A DNA stretch of 64,000 bases, from assembly GCA_947503305.1 (NCBI GenBank), contig CANNDF010000006.1, positions 248,001 through 312,000 of the forward strand, given 5' to 3'. Both the position numbers and the translations under genes were made by a program. This document shows positions 45,831-54,351 of the stretch, piece after piece (position 1 is the first letter of the stretch; each line of letters opens with the position of its first letter). The notes under the pieces are model-generated. The model worked only from the letters and a program-made list of their open reading frames with translations. It searched no databases and had not been told where the DNA came from. The DNA comes from an uncultured Dokdonia sp. (GTDB taxonomy: Bacteria; Bacteroidota; Bacteroidia; Flavobacteriales; Flavobacteriaceae).

Positions 45831-47042
45831 ATGGAAGCATATATTATAGATGGAGTTCGTACTCCCATTGGAAATTATAAAGGGACATTAAAAGCTATTC
45901 GTACGGACGATTTAGGGGCACACGTAATACGTGAAGTTGTAAAACGCAACCCTGATATTCCAAAAGAAGCCTATGATGATGTAATTATGGGATGTGCTAA
46001 CCAAGCAGGAGAAGATAATCGTAATGTGGCTCGTATGTCATTATTATTAGCAGGACTTCCATTTACAGTACCAGGAGAAACTGTAAATAGATTGTGTAGT
46101 AGCGGTCTTTCTGCGATAATACAGGCAAATCGCGCAATCAAGTCTGGTGATGGAGATGTGTTTATCTCTGGAGGGGTAGAAAATATGACTCGTGGACCCT
46201 ATGTTATGGCAAAACCATCTACTGCTTTCGGTGGAGATAGTAAAATGTATGACTCTACGTTTGGATGGCGTTTTATCAACCCCAAAATGAAAGAACTATA
46301 CGGTGTTGACGGAATGGGTAATACCGCAGAAAACCTAGTAGAAAAATATAATATATCTCGTGAAGACCAAGATGCGTTTGCATACCATAGTCAAATGAAA
46401 GCTGCAAAAGCACAAGCCTCTGGGAGACTCGCAAAAGAAATAATTGCAGTAGAGATCCCACAACGTAAAAAAGACCCTATCATTTTTAAAGATGATGAGT
46501 TTATAAAACCTACGACATCTAAAGAAATACTGGCAAAATTACGTCCCGCTTTTAAGAAAGAAGGAGGAAGTGTGACTGCGGGTAATAGCTCAGGATTAAA
46601 TGATGGGGCGGCAGCTACAATTGTTGCGAGTGAAAGCGCGGTAAAAAAATATGGATTAAAACCACTAGCAAGAATTGTGAGTTCAGCGGTGGTAGGAGTA
46701 GAGCCCCGTATTATGGGAATAGGACCTGTGCAAGCTTCAAATAAAGCGTTACAAAAAGCGGGACTTACCATGGATGATATAGATGTGATTGAGCTTAACG
46801 AAGCCTTTGCATCACAAGCATTGGCGTGTATCAGAGAATGGGGACTAGCAGATGATGACCCTCGCATTAATCCAAATGGTGGCTCTATTGCGATGGGACA
46901 CCCACTTGGAGTAACAGGAGCACGTATTGCCTATTCGGCAGCTTTAGAACTTCAGGAACAGAAGAAAAAATATGCCTTAATTACGATGTGTGTAGGCGTA
47001 GGACAAGGGTATGCGGCAATTATTGAAAATGTAACTTTATAA
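45831..47042 (+). CDS. paaJ: Thiolase PaaJ (3-oxoadipyl-CoA / acetyl-CoA acyltransferase)
   Basis: A 403-residue thiolase with nucleophile Cys in VNRLCSSGLSAI (about residue 90), EGGSVTAGNSSGLNDGAA near 242, GHPLGVTGARI near 353 and CVGVGQGYA near 387. It cleaves 3-oxoadipyl-CoA (and probably 3-oxo-5,6-dehydrosuberyl-CoA) to acetyl-CoA plus a shortened acyl-CoA. Length and motifs are complete. Confidence 0.95.
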   Translation: MEAYIIDGVRTPIGNYKGTLKAIRTDDLGAHVIREVVKRNPDIPKEAYDDVIMGCANQAGEDNRNVARMSLLLAGLPFTVPGETVNRLCSSGLSAIIQANRAIKSGDGDVFISGGVENMTRGPYVMAKPSTAFGGDSKMYDSTFGWRFINPKMKELYGVDGMGNTAENLVEKYNISREDQDAFAYHSQMKAAKAQASGRLAKEIIAVEIPQRKKDPIIFKDDEFIKPTTSKEILAKLRPAFKKEGGSVTAGNSSGLNDGAAATIVASESAVKKYGLKPLARIVSSAVVGVEPRIMGIGPVQASNKALQKAGLTMDDIDVIELNEAFASQALACIREWGLADDDPRINPNGGSIAMGHPLGVTGARIAYSAALELQEQKKKYALITMCVGVGQGYAAIIENVTL

Positions 47043-47109
47043 GCTTTCACGAAGGTGAAGTTTATACTGAACCTGTCGAAGTACGAAAGTGTATTTAAAA
47101 TATACCCAT

Positions 47110-47712
47110 ATGAAAATATTAATCATAGGAGGAAACGGAACTATAGGAAAAACAGTAACACAGCGTTTTGCCGAAAATCATGAAGTGATTATTGCAGGGA
47201 GATCTTCAGGAGATGTCACTGTAGATATTGCTTCATCGGCATCTATTAAGAAGATGTTTGAATCTGTAGGTAAAGTAGACGCTATTGTAAATATAGCAGG
47301 AGATGCAAAGTGGGATACATTTGATAGTTTATCTGAAGATGATTTTTATATAGGCATCAAAAGTAAGATGATGGGGCAGGTCAATTTGGTACGTCTCGGA
47401 AGAGCCTTTTTAAATGATGGAGGTTCAATTACACTTACAACAGGAATCTTAGCCGATGAACCTGTAGCTATGACTACAAGTGCAGCAATGGTCAATGGTG
47501 CGATTCAAAGCTTTACAAAAGCAGTCGCGTTAGAATTAGAAAGAGGGATTCGTGTAAATGTGGTGTCGGCAGATCTTGTAGAAGATGCCTATGAAAAATA
47601 TAAGGATTACTTCCCAGGTAACACACCTGTGTCCATGCGTAAAGTAGTAGATGGATATGTGAAGAGTGTGTTAGGAAGAATCAATGGAAGCATTATACGA
47701 ATAAGAGCATAA
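47110..47712 (+). CDS. Short-chain dehydrogenase-like protein with altered active site
   Basis: A 200-residue Rossmann protein: KILIIGGNGTIGKTVTQRF at the start, AIVNIAGDAKWDTFDSL near residue 64, and TTSAAMVNGAIQSFTKAVALELERGIRVNVVSADLV. The Tyr-x-x-x-Lys of classical SDRs is absent: the aligned position reads VNGAI. Such small SDRs (Lin1944-like) exist with partial active sites. I chose ATG 47110 over an upstream TTG. It sits between paaJ and paaZ, so it is probably part of the operon; its reaction is unknown. Confidence 0.82.
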   Translation: MKILIIGGNGTIGKTVTQRFAENHEVIIAGRSSGDVTVDIASSASIKKMFESVGKVDAIVNIAGDAKWDTFDSLSEDDFYIGIKSKMMGQVNLVRLGRAFLNDGGSITLTTGILADEPVAMTTSAAMVNGAIQSFTKAVALELERGIRVNVVSADLVEDAYEKYKDYFPGNTPVSMRKVVDGYVKSVLGRINGSIIRIRA

Positions 47713-47770
47713 TAAAATACGTTCTCGATGTCAGTTTTGACATTGATTTCGAGGTTAAAATAAACAGTTT

Positions 47771-50305
47771 ATGATTTTAGAATCTTACATAAATGGCCAG
47801 TGGGTTACTGGAGACAATACAAATACTCGTAATATGTATGATGCTATTACGGGAGAAGTAATAGGCCTTACGAGTACTGAGGGACTTGATGTTGCGAGTG
47901 CATTACAGTACGGTCGTGATCACGGAAAAGCATTGAGAGATATGACCTTTCAGCAACGTGGTAATATGATTAAAAAGCTGGCATTGTATCTTAACAAGCG
48001 TAAAGAACAGTTTTATGAGATCAGTTATAAAACAGGTGCTACACGCGTAGATAGTTGGATTGATATAGAAGGAGGATTTGGAAATTTATTTGCAAATGCA
48101 AGTTTGCGTAAGTTATTTCCAGATCAATCCTATGCTGTAGAAGGAGATCCTATTGATTTATCAAGAGGCGGTCGGTTTATGGCGCATCATATTTTGGTAC
48201 CGAAAAAAGGAGTAGCAGTACATATCAATGCGTTTAACTTCCCTGTTTGGGGAATGTTAGAAAAATGTGCTGTAAACTGGATGGCAGGAATGCCAGCGGT
48301 AGTACTTCCTGCACCACAAACCGCATTCTTAACAGAGGCAGTCGTTAAAGAGATCATTCATAGTGGGATACTTCCTCCAGGAGCATTACAATTATTGTCA
48401 GGACTTACGACTTCAATCCTAGATACGGTGGCAAGCCAAGACGTTGTTACGTTTACAGGAAGCGCTCATACAGGACGTTTACTCAAAGCACACCCTAGAT
48501 TACTAGAAGAAAGCGTGCCATTTACTATGGAGGCAGATAGTTTGAATGCCGCTGTTTTAGGACCTGATGCCGTTCCAGGCACTCCAGAGTTTGGCATTTT
48601 TATCAAGGAAGTGCGTAAAGAAATGACAGTGAAGTGTGGTCAAAAATGTACGGCCATTCGCCGAATTATTGTTCCGGAAAATTTAATGGAAGACGTGCAA
48701 ATTGCCTTAGGGAAGCAATTGGATAGAACGGTTATAGGAGATCCTAAACGTAAAGAAGTACGTATGGGAGCGTTAATCAATACTGATCAACGTGATGCCT
48801 TAAAAACACAAGTAGAGAAAATTTCAAAAACAGCAGCTATTGTATATGGTTCTTTTGATCCTGTAGAAGCAATAGGCGCCGATGGTGAAAAAGGAGCTTT
48901 TATGCGACCTATTTTGATGCGCGAAGACCAACCGTTTAAAAATACACAAGTACACGAAATAGAGGCCTTTGGCCCTGTGAGTACACTAATGCCATATAAC
49001 GGTGTTGAAGAAGCGATAGCGCTTGCTCAAATGGGGAAAGGATCACTAGTGAGTTCTGTAGTGACTGCAGATAACGCTTTCGCGAAAGCGTATACCGTAG
49101 AAGCGGCATCTCATCATGGACGTATCTTAATACTCAATAGCGAAAGTGCTCCACAAAGCACAGGACACGGTTCACCATTACCATTATTAGTTCACGGAGG
49201 TCCAGGACGCGCAGGGGGTGGAGAAGAAATGGGTGGATTACGAGGAATCAAACACTATATGCAACGATGTGCGGTACAAGGAAGTCCTACAAGTCTGACA
49301 GAAATTACGGGAATATACCAGCCTAATGGCGCATATACCGAAGCTGAAAAGCATCCGTTTGCATACCATTATGAAGATATCAAACCAGGAATGAGCCTGC
49401 AAACGCATAAGCGTACCTTAACCGATACCGATATTCAGAATTTTGCAAATCTTACGTGGGATCATTTTTATGCGCACACAGATATTACGAGTTTGGATGG
49501 AAGTATTTTCCAAAAACGTACTGCTCATGGATACTTTATTATTTCGGCAGCAGCAGGATTGTTTGTATATCCTAATAAAGGACCCGTTTCTGCTAATTAT
49601 GGATTAGAAGATATTCGTTTTTTAAGACCGTTATATCACAATGATACTATCTATGTACGATTAACATGTAAAGAAAAACGTGAACGTGATGTGTCAGGAA
49701 GAGAACATCCAAGCGGTATTGTAAAGTGGTATGTAGAGGTATTTGATGCAGCGCCTGTAGACTATGAAAATGGAAAGACAGACGAAGAGGCAACAGCTTT
49801 AGTAGCTGTGGCTACGATCCTAACTATGGTAGAGAAAAAGCAAACCACGTTTGTTGAGATGACTGACGAATCAATAAATGCATGTCTCTCAAAGCTAACT
49901 AAAGATAGTAAACCAAATTGGGGAATAATGACTGCCCAGCATATGGTAGAACATTTAGAATTTAGTTATCGTGTCGCTGGGAATCAATTACAAGATTTTG
50001 ATATTGCAACTCCAGAAAAATACATAGATAAAGTGGGAGCTACTTTATGGAATTATGAAAAGATGCCACATGACTATGAGATGCCATTAATGAAAAAAGG
50101 AACGGTTGAAGACTTGCGTCATCCAGATTTAGAAACCGCTATAACGAAGTTTTGGGAAGCAAAGGATGTGTTTAAAGATTTTTATAAGAAAAACCCTAAA
50201 GCGCAAACAAAAAATCCTGTTTTTGGGTACTTAACTAAATATGAGTGGTACTTACAAGAACGCAAACACTTGAACCATCATTTTGAGCAATTTGGTTTGC
50301 TGTAG
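47771..50305 (+). CDS. paaZ: PaaZ bifunctional ring-opening enzyme with C-terminal DUF1569-like domain
   Basis: 844 residues. Residues ~1-510 are the aldehyde dehydrogenase domain (3-oxo-5,6-dehydrosuberyl-CoA semialdehyde oxidation) with Glu in FTMEADSLN near 257 and Cys in VKCGQKCTAIRR near 291. Residues ~535-690 are the MaoC-type oxepin-CoA hydrolase (DHFYAHTDITSLDGS). Typical PaaZ ends near here, but about 155 residues follow (NWGIMTAQHMVEHLEFSYR and KYEWYLQERKHLNHHFEQFGLL), resembling the DinB-like DUF1569 family with conserved His residues. The frame is continuous, so this is a real fusion, not a sequencing break. Confidence 0.92.
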   Translation: MILESYINGQWVTGDNTNTRNMYDAITGEVIGLTSTEGLDVASALQYGRDHGKALRDMTFQQRGNMIKKLALYLNKRKEQFYEISYKTGATRVDSWIDIEGGFGNLFANASLRKLFPDQSYAVEGDPIDLSRGGRFMAHHILVPKKGVAVHINAFNFPVWGMLEKCAVNWMAGMPAVVLPAPQTAFLTEAVVKEIIHSGILPPGALQLLSGLTTSILDTVASQDVVTFTGSAHTGRLLKAHPRLLEESVPFTMEADSLNAAVLGPDAVPGTPEFGIFIKEVRKEMTVKCGQKCTAIRRIIVPENLMEDVQIALGKQLDRTVIGDPKRKEVRMGALINTDQRDALKTQVEKISKTAAIVYGSFDPVEAIGADGEKGAFMRPILMREDQPFKNTQVHEIEAFGPVSTLMPYNGVEEAIALAQMGKGSLVSSVVTADNAFAKAYTVEAASHHGRILILNSESAPQSTGHGSPLPLLVHGGPGRAGGGEEMGGLRGIKHYMQRCAVQGSPTSLTEITGIYQPNGAYTEAEKHPFAYHYEDIKPGMSLQTHKRTLTDTDIQNFANLTWDHFYAHTDITSLDGSIFQKRTAHGYFIISAAAGLFVYPNKGPVSANYGLEDIRFLRPLYHNDTIYVRLTCKEKRERDVSGREHPSGIVKWYVEVFDAAPVDYENGKTDEEATALVAVATILTMVEKKQTTFVEMTDESINACLSKLTKDSKPNWGIMTAQHMVEHLEFSYRVAGNQLQDFDIATPEKYIDKVGATLWNYEKMPHDYEMPLMKKGTVEDLRHPDLETAITKFWEAKDVFKDFYKKNPKAQTKNPVFGYLTKYEWYLQERKHLNHHFEQFGLL
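49075..49090. repeat. Palindrome CGCTTTCGCGAAAGCG inside paaZ
   Basis: An exact copy, translated within TADNAFAKAYTVEAASH in the aldehyde dehydrogenase domain (about residue 436-440). Confidence 0.9.
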
Positions 50306-50382
50306 GTCAATAGTTGTTTTTTAAAAGGTTCTTTTTTTTATAGAAGTGTAACAAAAAAATATGAAGTATTGTCTATGATTAT

Positions 50383-51897
50383 ATGAAAACAATTTTAAAA
50401 CCAATCCTATCTTTTTTATTAGGACTGTTCATTTCAGGCTGTGTCCAAAAAACGAATATCAATAAAGATAGTACTTTAGAAAACACTATATTTTCTGAAT
50501 TTACCAAACTAGTTGATTTTGCTGCTGAAGATGCCTTGGAAAAAGGGAATGCTACTTCTTTTGCATTAGCCATTTATAAGGATGGAGAAATATATCAGAA
50601 TTATTACGGTAAGACTACTAGTAAGCCTGATGATAATTCACTCTATGAAATAGCTTCCATAACGAAAACATTTACAGGGTCATTGGTGGCAAAAGCAGTA
50701 GTGGCAGGTAAAATCAATCTAGATGATGATATTCGGAACTATTTAGATGGTGATTATTCTAATCTGGAATTTGAAAGACATCCCATTACTATAAAAAACT
50801 TATTAACCCATAGTCTAGGATTTAAAGTAAAAACGCCAAAACGTTTAGAAGCATTCAATGTAGCAATGAATTCAGGTAAAAAGCTTGATGAAGTTGATGT
50901 TTATACCGTTGAGGATTTTCTAGACGAACTTAAAACTGTAGAAGTAGATAAAAAACCTGGAACTGCGTATGTTTATAATTCTGTGGGTCCAGAGCTTTTA
51001 GCCTATATTTTGGAAAAGGTTAATGAACAACCTTTTAAAGAACAATTGGATTCTTTTGTGAAGGATATAGGGATGCGTAATACCTATTTGCAAGAATCTG
51101 AAAAACATACTGAATATTTAGTAAAAGGGTATGAAGGTGCTGAGTTGGTACCAATGGGGTATTGCCCTGTGTATGGAGCAGCGGGTGGCGCTATTTCTAC
51201 ATTGCCGGATATGGCTACTTACATGAAATATTTAGTAGTTAATAAAGAGACACCTTGGGTAAAAGAAGCGTCAAGATTGTTATTTACGGATGAAGAGGAA
51301 GATGAAAATATAGGGTATCTCTGGGAAGAGATTGGATATGGAGATGAAGAAGGTTATTTCTATTCAAAAACAGGTACATCTAATGGGATACAAAGCGGGG
51401 TGTTAATTTGTCCTGATTCTGATTATGGGATTGTCTTAATGGTAAATAATACATCAGAAGAAGCATTTAATGATTGGGCGACATTATTTTTTAGAGATAT
51501 TGAGCCTGGATTGATCAGGTTCCCAAAATTTAATTTAACCTCGGTTTTAAAAAAAGAATTTAAAGAAAATCCAAAAAGCGCTTTTGAGACATTTAGAAAA
51601 CATAAAATTGATACCGTTAATTACTTCTATACGTTAAATGAATTGAATGTATATGGTTATGAACTGTTACATAGAAAAGAAGAAGAAGAAGCCATTGAAG
51701 TATTTAAATTCTTAACTGAAGAGTTTCCTATGAATGCTAATTTTTATGATAGTCTAGGAGAAGTGTATTTTATTAATGGAGATTTAGATAATGCAGCTTT
51801 AAACTATGAAAAGTCTTTAGAATTGGATGCAGCCAATGATAATGCAAAAACATATATCGAAAAGATTAAAGAACAAAAGAAACTAAAAAATGAGTGA
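50383..51897 (+). CDS. Beta-lactamase-like serine hydrolase lipoprotein with TPR end
   Basis: 504 residues. A lipoprotein signal (LSFLLGLFISGC, Cys about 20) leads to a class C beta-lactamase/esterase-type domain: SITK (SxxK) near residue 92, YNS near 198, and a YSKTGTSNG block near 326 in the KTG position. A TPR-like end (about 425-500; AIEVFKFLTEEFPMNANFYDSLGEVYFINGD) follows. It is probably periplasmic-facing or surface-exposed. It overlaps the next crotonase gene by 8 bp, which ties it to the paa operon although it has no known role there. Substrate unknown. Confidence 0.85.
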   Translation: MKTILKPILSFLLGLFISGCVQKTNINKDSTLENTIFSEFTKLVDFAAEDALEKGNATSFALAIYKDGEIYQNYYGKTTSKPDDNSLYEIASITKTFTGSLVAKAVVAGKINLDDDIRNYLDGDYSNLEFERHPITIKNLLTHSLGFKVKTPKRLEAFNVAMNSGKKLDEVDVYTVEDFLDELKTVEVDKKPGTAYVYNSVGPELLAYILEKVNEQPFKEQLDSFVKDIGMRNTYLQESEKHTEYLVKGYEGAELVPMGYCPVYGAAGGAISTLPDMATYMKYLVVNKETPWVKEASRLLFTDEEEDENIGYLWEEIGYGDEEGYFYSKTGTSNGIQSGVLICPDSDYGIVLMVNNTSEEAFNDWATLFFRDIEPGLIRFPKFNLTSVLKKEFKENPKSAFETFRKHKIDTVNYFYTLNELNVYGYELLHRKEEEEAIEVFKFLTEEFPMNANFYDSLGEVYFINGDLDNAALNYEKSLELDAANDNAKTYIEKIKEQKKLKNE

Positions 51898-52642
51898 TCC
51901 ATACGTAAAAGAAGACATACAAAACGGAATATCAACTATAGAATTTTTTCATCCAGCTCATAATAGTTTGCCGGGTGATATTTTAGCAAAACTTGCACAT
52001 ACAATAACAGAAGCCGGAAAGAATGATGAAGTGAGAGTAATCATCTTAAAAAGTGGAGGCAATCGTACCTTTTGTGCTGGAGCAAGTTTTAAAGAATTAA
52101 TTAATATTAATGATGCAGAGACTGGAAGAGTATTCTTTTCTGGATTTGCAAATGTGATTAATGCAATGCGTAAATGTCCTAAGTTTATTATAGGACGAGT
52201 GCAAGGAAAAACTGTAGGTGGTGGCGTAGGAGTTGCTAGTGCTACCGATTATTGTATGGCTAGTAAATTTGCGAGTATAAAATTGAGTGAACTCAATGTA
52301 GGTATAGGGCCCTTTGTTGTGGGTCCCGCTGTAGAACGTAAGTTAGGGCTTACCGGAATGTCACAAATAGCCATTGATGCAAATACGTTTTATGATGCAG
52401 AATGGGCACGTCAAAAAGGACTGTATGCACATGTATACGAATCTACAGAAGCTCTAGATGAAGCTGTACAAGCATTTGCAGAAAACTTATGTACGTATAA
52501 TCCAGAGGCAATGAAAGAGATGAAAAAAATCTTTTGGCAAGGGACTGAGAATTGGGATGAGTTATTGGCAGAGAGAGCTATTATCTCAGGTCGACTGGTA
52601 TTAAGTGAATTTACAAAAGAGACATTAAAACGATTTAAATAG
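51890..52642 (+). CDS. paaF: Enoyl-CoA hydratase/isomerase, PaaF candidate
   Basis: A 250-residue crotonase-fold protein with oxyanion-hole regions RTFCAGASFKELI (about residues 60-72) and GRVQGKTVGGGVGVASATDYCMASKFASIKLSELNVGIGPF. The second crotonase of the cluster after paaG, it most likely hydrates 2,3-dehydroadipyl-CoA as PaaF. The start overlaps the end of the beta-lactamase-like gene, and this is the last gene of the operon, convergent with two small minus-strand genes 6 bp away. Confidence 0.8.
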   Translation: MSDPYVKEDIQNGISTIEFFHPAHNSLPGDILAKLAHTITEAGKNDEVRVIILKSGGNRTFCAGASFKELININDAETGRVFFSGFANVINAMRKCPKFIIGRVQGKTVGGGVGVASATDYCMASKFASIKLSELNVGIGPFVVGPAVERKLGLTGMSQIAIDANTFYDAEWARQKGLYAHVYESTEALDEAVQAFAENLCTYNPEAMKEMKKIFWQGTENWDELLAERAIISGRLVLSEFTKETLKRFK

Positions 52643-52648
52643 AAATTC

Positions 52649-52939
52649 CTAGTCTACGTGTACAATACGTTTAATAGGAATCGTAACTCCTTTTTTTAAG
52701 ACGACATCATTTTTTGTAACAGCCCATACAGTGGTGTGTATAAAAATGATTCTATTCTTAGAGTCTCTGAAATAAATACGAACTTTATTCTTAAGAATAT
52801 TTCCTAATCGCATTGCACGCTTAAGGTAGTAGAGGCGAAGTTTTTTTTCGGATGTATCTTTTATAACATCTTCGTTAGGAAATTTTAAAGCATATAAGAA
52901 CTCCTTTTTTGTTGCATATATTTTTTCTGTGGTATTCAT
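52649..52939 (-). CDS. Small conserved protein, tandem paralog A
   Basis: A 96-residue protein of unknown family. It shares its layout with the adjacent gene: KFPNEDV, LRLYYLKRAMRLGNILKNKVRIYF, TTVWAVTKNDVVLKKGVTIP and RIVHVD. The C-terminal half looks like a small beta barrel with a VWAVT strand. No signal or membrane segment. Basic overall, so RNA or DNA binding is possible but unsupported. Confidence 0.7.
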   Translation of the reverse strand: MNTTEKIYATKKEFLYALKFPNEDVIKDTSEKKLRLYYLKRAMRLGNILKNKVRIYFRDSKNRIIFIHTTVWAVTKNDVVLKKGVTIPIKRIVHVD

Positions 52940-52971
52940 AGGGTATTATTTTAAGCTGGGAGGTTTTATAA

Positions 52972-53262
52972 CTAATCGATATATACAATACGATGTCTAG
53001 GAATAATAGTTCCCTTTTTTAGGATGACACTGTTTTGAGTTACTGCCCATATTGTTGTGTTTACACGCATTAATTTATTTTCGGCATCTTTAAAATAAAT
53101 ATTGACTTTACTCTTTAATAAATTACCTAACTGAGATGCACGATTAAGATAATAAGCACGAAGACTTTTCTGCCCTTTGTCCTGAAATACATCTTCTTTT
53201 GGAAATTTTAATTCAGGAATATTTTCTTTTTGGACAAAACATGATGTTGTTTCTGGTATCAT
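52972..53262 (-). CDS. Small conserved protein, tandem paralog B
   Basis: Same length as the neighbouring paralog, with matching blocks KFPKEDV, LRAYYLNRASQLGNLLKSKVNIYF, TTIWAVTQNSVILKKGTIIP and RIVYID. The first ~12 residues differ. The two genes are 32 bp apart in the same direction, so they arose by tandem duplication and are probably co-transcribed. Confidence 0.7.
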   Translation of the reverse strand: MIPETTSCFVQKENIPELKFPKEDVFQDKGQKSLRAYYLNRASQLGNLLKSKVNIYFKDAENKLMRVNTTIWAVTQNSVILKKGTIIPRHRIVYID

Positions 53263-53399
53263 AAAATTTACTGTTTATGAATACTTAGTTAGTGATTACG
53301 TATTTTAACTTACAGTTATTGTGAGGTTAGGTATTGGTTTAACAATTTTTTATCATTTATGACAAAGGGTAAGATCTCACTTGTTAATTCAATTCTGAG

Positions 53400-53407
53400 T
53401 ACATTTG
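53400..53407 (+). promoter_or_regulatory. Bacteroidota -7 promoter element for paaY
   Basis: TACATTTG fits TAnnTTTG, with TTG 16 bp upstream at 53381-53383. It overlaps an in-frame TTG at 53405 and so argues for the downstream ATG 53435 as the paaY start. Confidence 0.6.
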
Positions 53408-53434
53408 AGGGTCAATTTTGTGAATTTATACACT

Positions 53435-54031
53435 ATGATTTATAGTTTTAAAGGCCATATCCCGGTCATACATCCTTCTAGTTTTGTTCATCCATTGGCT
53501 GCCGTGACGGGCAATGTGATTATTGGAAAAGATTGTTATATAGGACCTGGAGCTGCTATACGAGGAGATTGGGGAGAGATCATACTTGAGGATGGGGTAA
53601 ATGTACAGGAAAACTGTACAGTACATATGTTTCCAGGAAAGTCTATACGCTTTCGCGAAAGCGCACATATAGGGCACGGCGCTGTAATACATGGCGCAAA
53701 CTTAGGTAAGAACTGTCTCATAGGAATGAATAGTGTGATTATGGACGATGCAGTGATAGGTGATGAATGTATTATAGGTGCTATGGCATTTGTAAAAGCA
53801 GAAACAGTCATTCCATCTCGAAGTCTAGTGGTAGGTAATCCTGCAAAAATAATTAAAGAAGTAAGCGATGAAATGATCGCTTGGAAAACGGCAGGCACAA
53901 AATTATATCAACAACTCCCAACCGATTGTTATGAGTCATTACGGGAGGTTGAACCATTAAGAGAGATTCCTAAAAATAGACCTCAGCAAGAAGACTTTTA
54001 TAAAACACTTCAGGAGTTTAAAGGGAAGTAG
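53435..54031 (+). CDS. paaY: PaaY-type gamma carbonic anhydrase family protein
   Basis: A 198-residue left-handed beta-helix protein of hexapeptide repeats (VIIGKDCYIGPGAAIRGD; IGHGAVIHGANLGKNCLIGMNSVIMDDAVIGDECIIGA). The C-terminus (AGTKLYQQLPTDCYESLREVEPLREIPKNRP) is characteristic of PaaY rather than housekeeping carbonic anhydrases. PaaY is a thioesterase-like or metabolite-repair protein in phenylacetate catabolism. It has its own promoter and lies just outside the main operon. Confidence 0.9.
   Translation: MIYSFKGHIPVIHPSSFVHPLAAVTGNVIIGKDCYIGPGAAIRGDWGEIILEDGVNVQENCTVHMFPGKSIRFRESAHIGHGAVIHGANLGKNCLIGMNSVIMDDAVIGDECIIGAMAFVKAETVIPSRSLVVGNPAKIIKEVSDEMIAWKTAGTKLYQQLPTDCYESLREVEPLREIPKNRPQQEDFYKTLQEFKGK
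53648..53663. repeat. Palindrome CGCTTTCGCGAAAGCG inside paaY
   Basis: An exact copy, here translated as IRFRESAHIG, a different frame from the AFAKA copies. Confidence 0.9.
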
Positions 54032-54164
54032 TCTAAGTACAATATTAACATTTGTGAGATGTTGCGTTATTTATTTGGTAATTAAGTGTTAAATAGCTCA
54101 ACCCTTGCCTAGAATTTGCGTCTATAGAGTATAAATGAATTATTAACTCTTAAAGACACGATTT

Positions 54165-54262
54165 ATGAAAAAGTTATGGAAAATCTTTCGAGAAAAGGCA
54201 AAAGAATTAGCTAATATCTTACAAGAATTAGCAGGCGGTGCTAGTTATGCTATACATAGATA
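54165..54262 (+). CDS. 32-residue amphipathic peptide with Gly-Gly motif
   Basis: The frame encodes a strongly amphipathic helix (KKLWKIFREKAKELANILQE) followed by LAGG and a 7-residue end (ASYAIHR). A clear intrinsic terminator lies 54 bp downstream on the same strand, and no other plus-strand gene is there to use it, which supports a real short transcript. It could be a small membrane-active peptide, a peptide precursor with a double-glycine site, or part of a small RNA. No homolog is recognised. Confidence 0.4.
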
Positions 54263-54315
54263 ACTACGTTATTAAATGAATAATAAAGCATAATTATGAT
54301 GGTAGCTACTTAATA

Positions 54316-54351
54316 AGTGATAACGACCTCTAAGTTGTTATCACTTTTTTT
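54316..54351 (+). terminator. Intrinsic terminator after the 32-residue ORF
   Basis: A 9-bp perfect stem (AGTGATAAC / GTTATCACT), a 12-base loop and a T7 tract on the plus strand. The T tract overlaps the end of the convergent Lrp gene. Confidence 0.85.
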
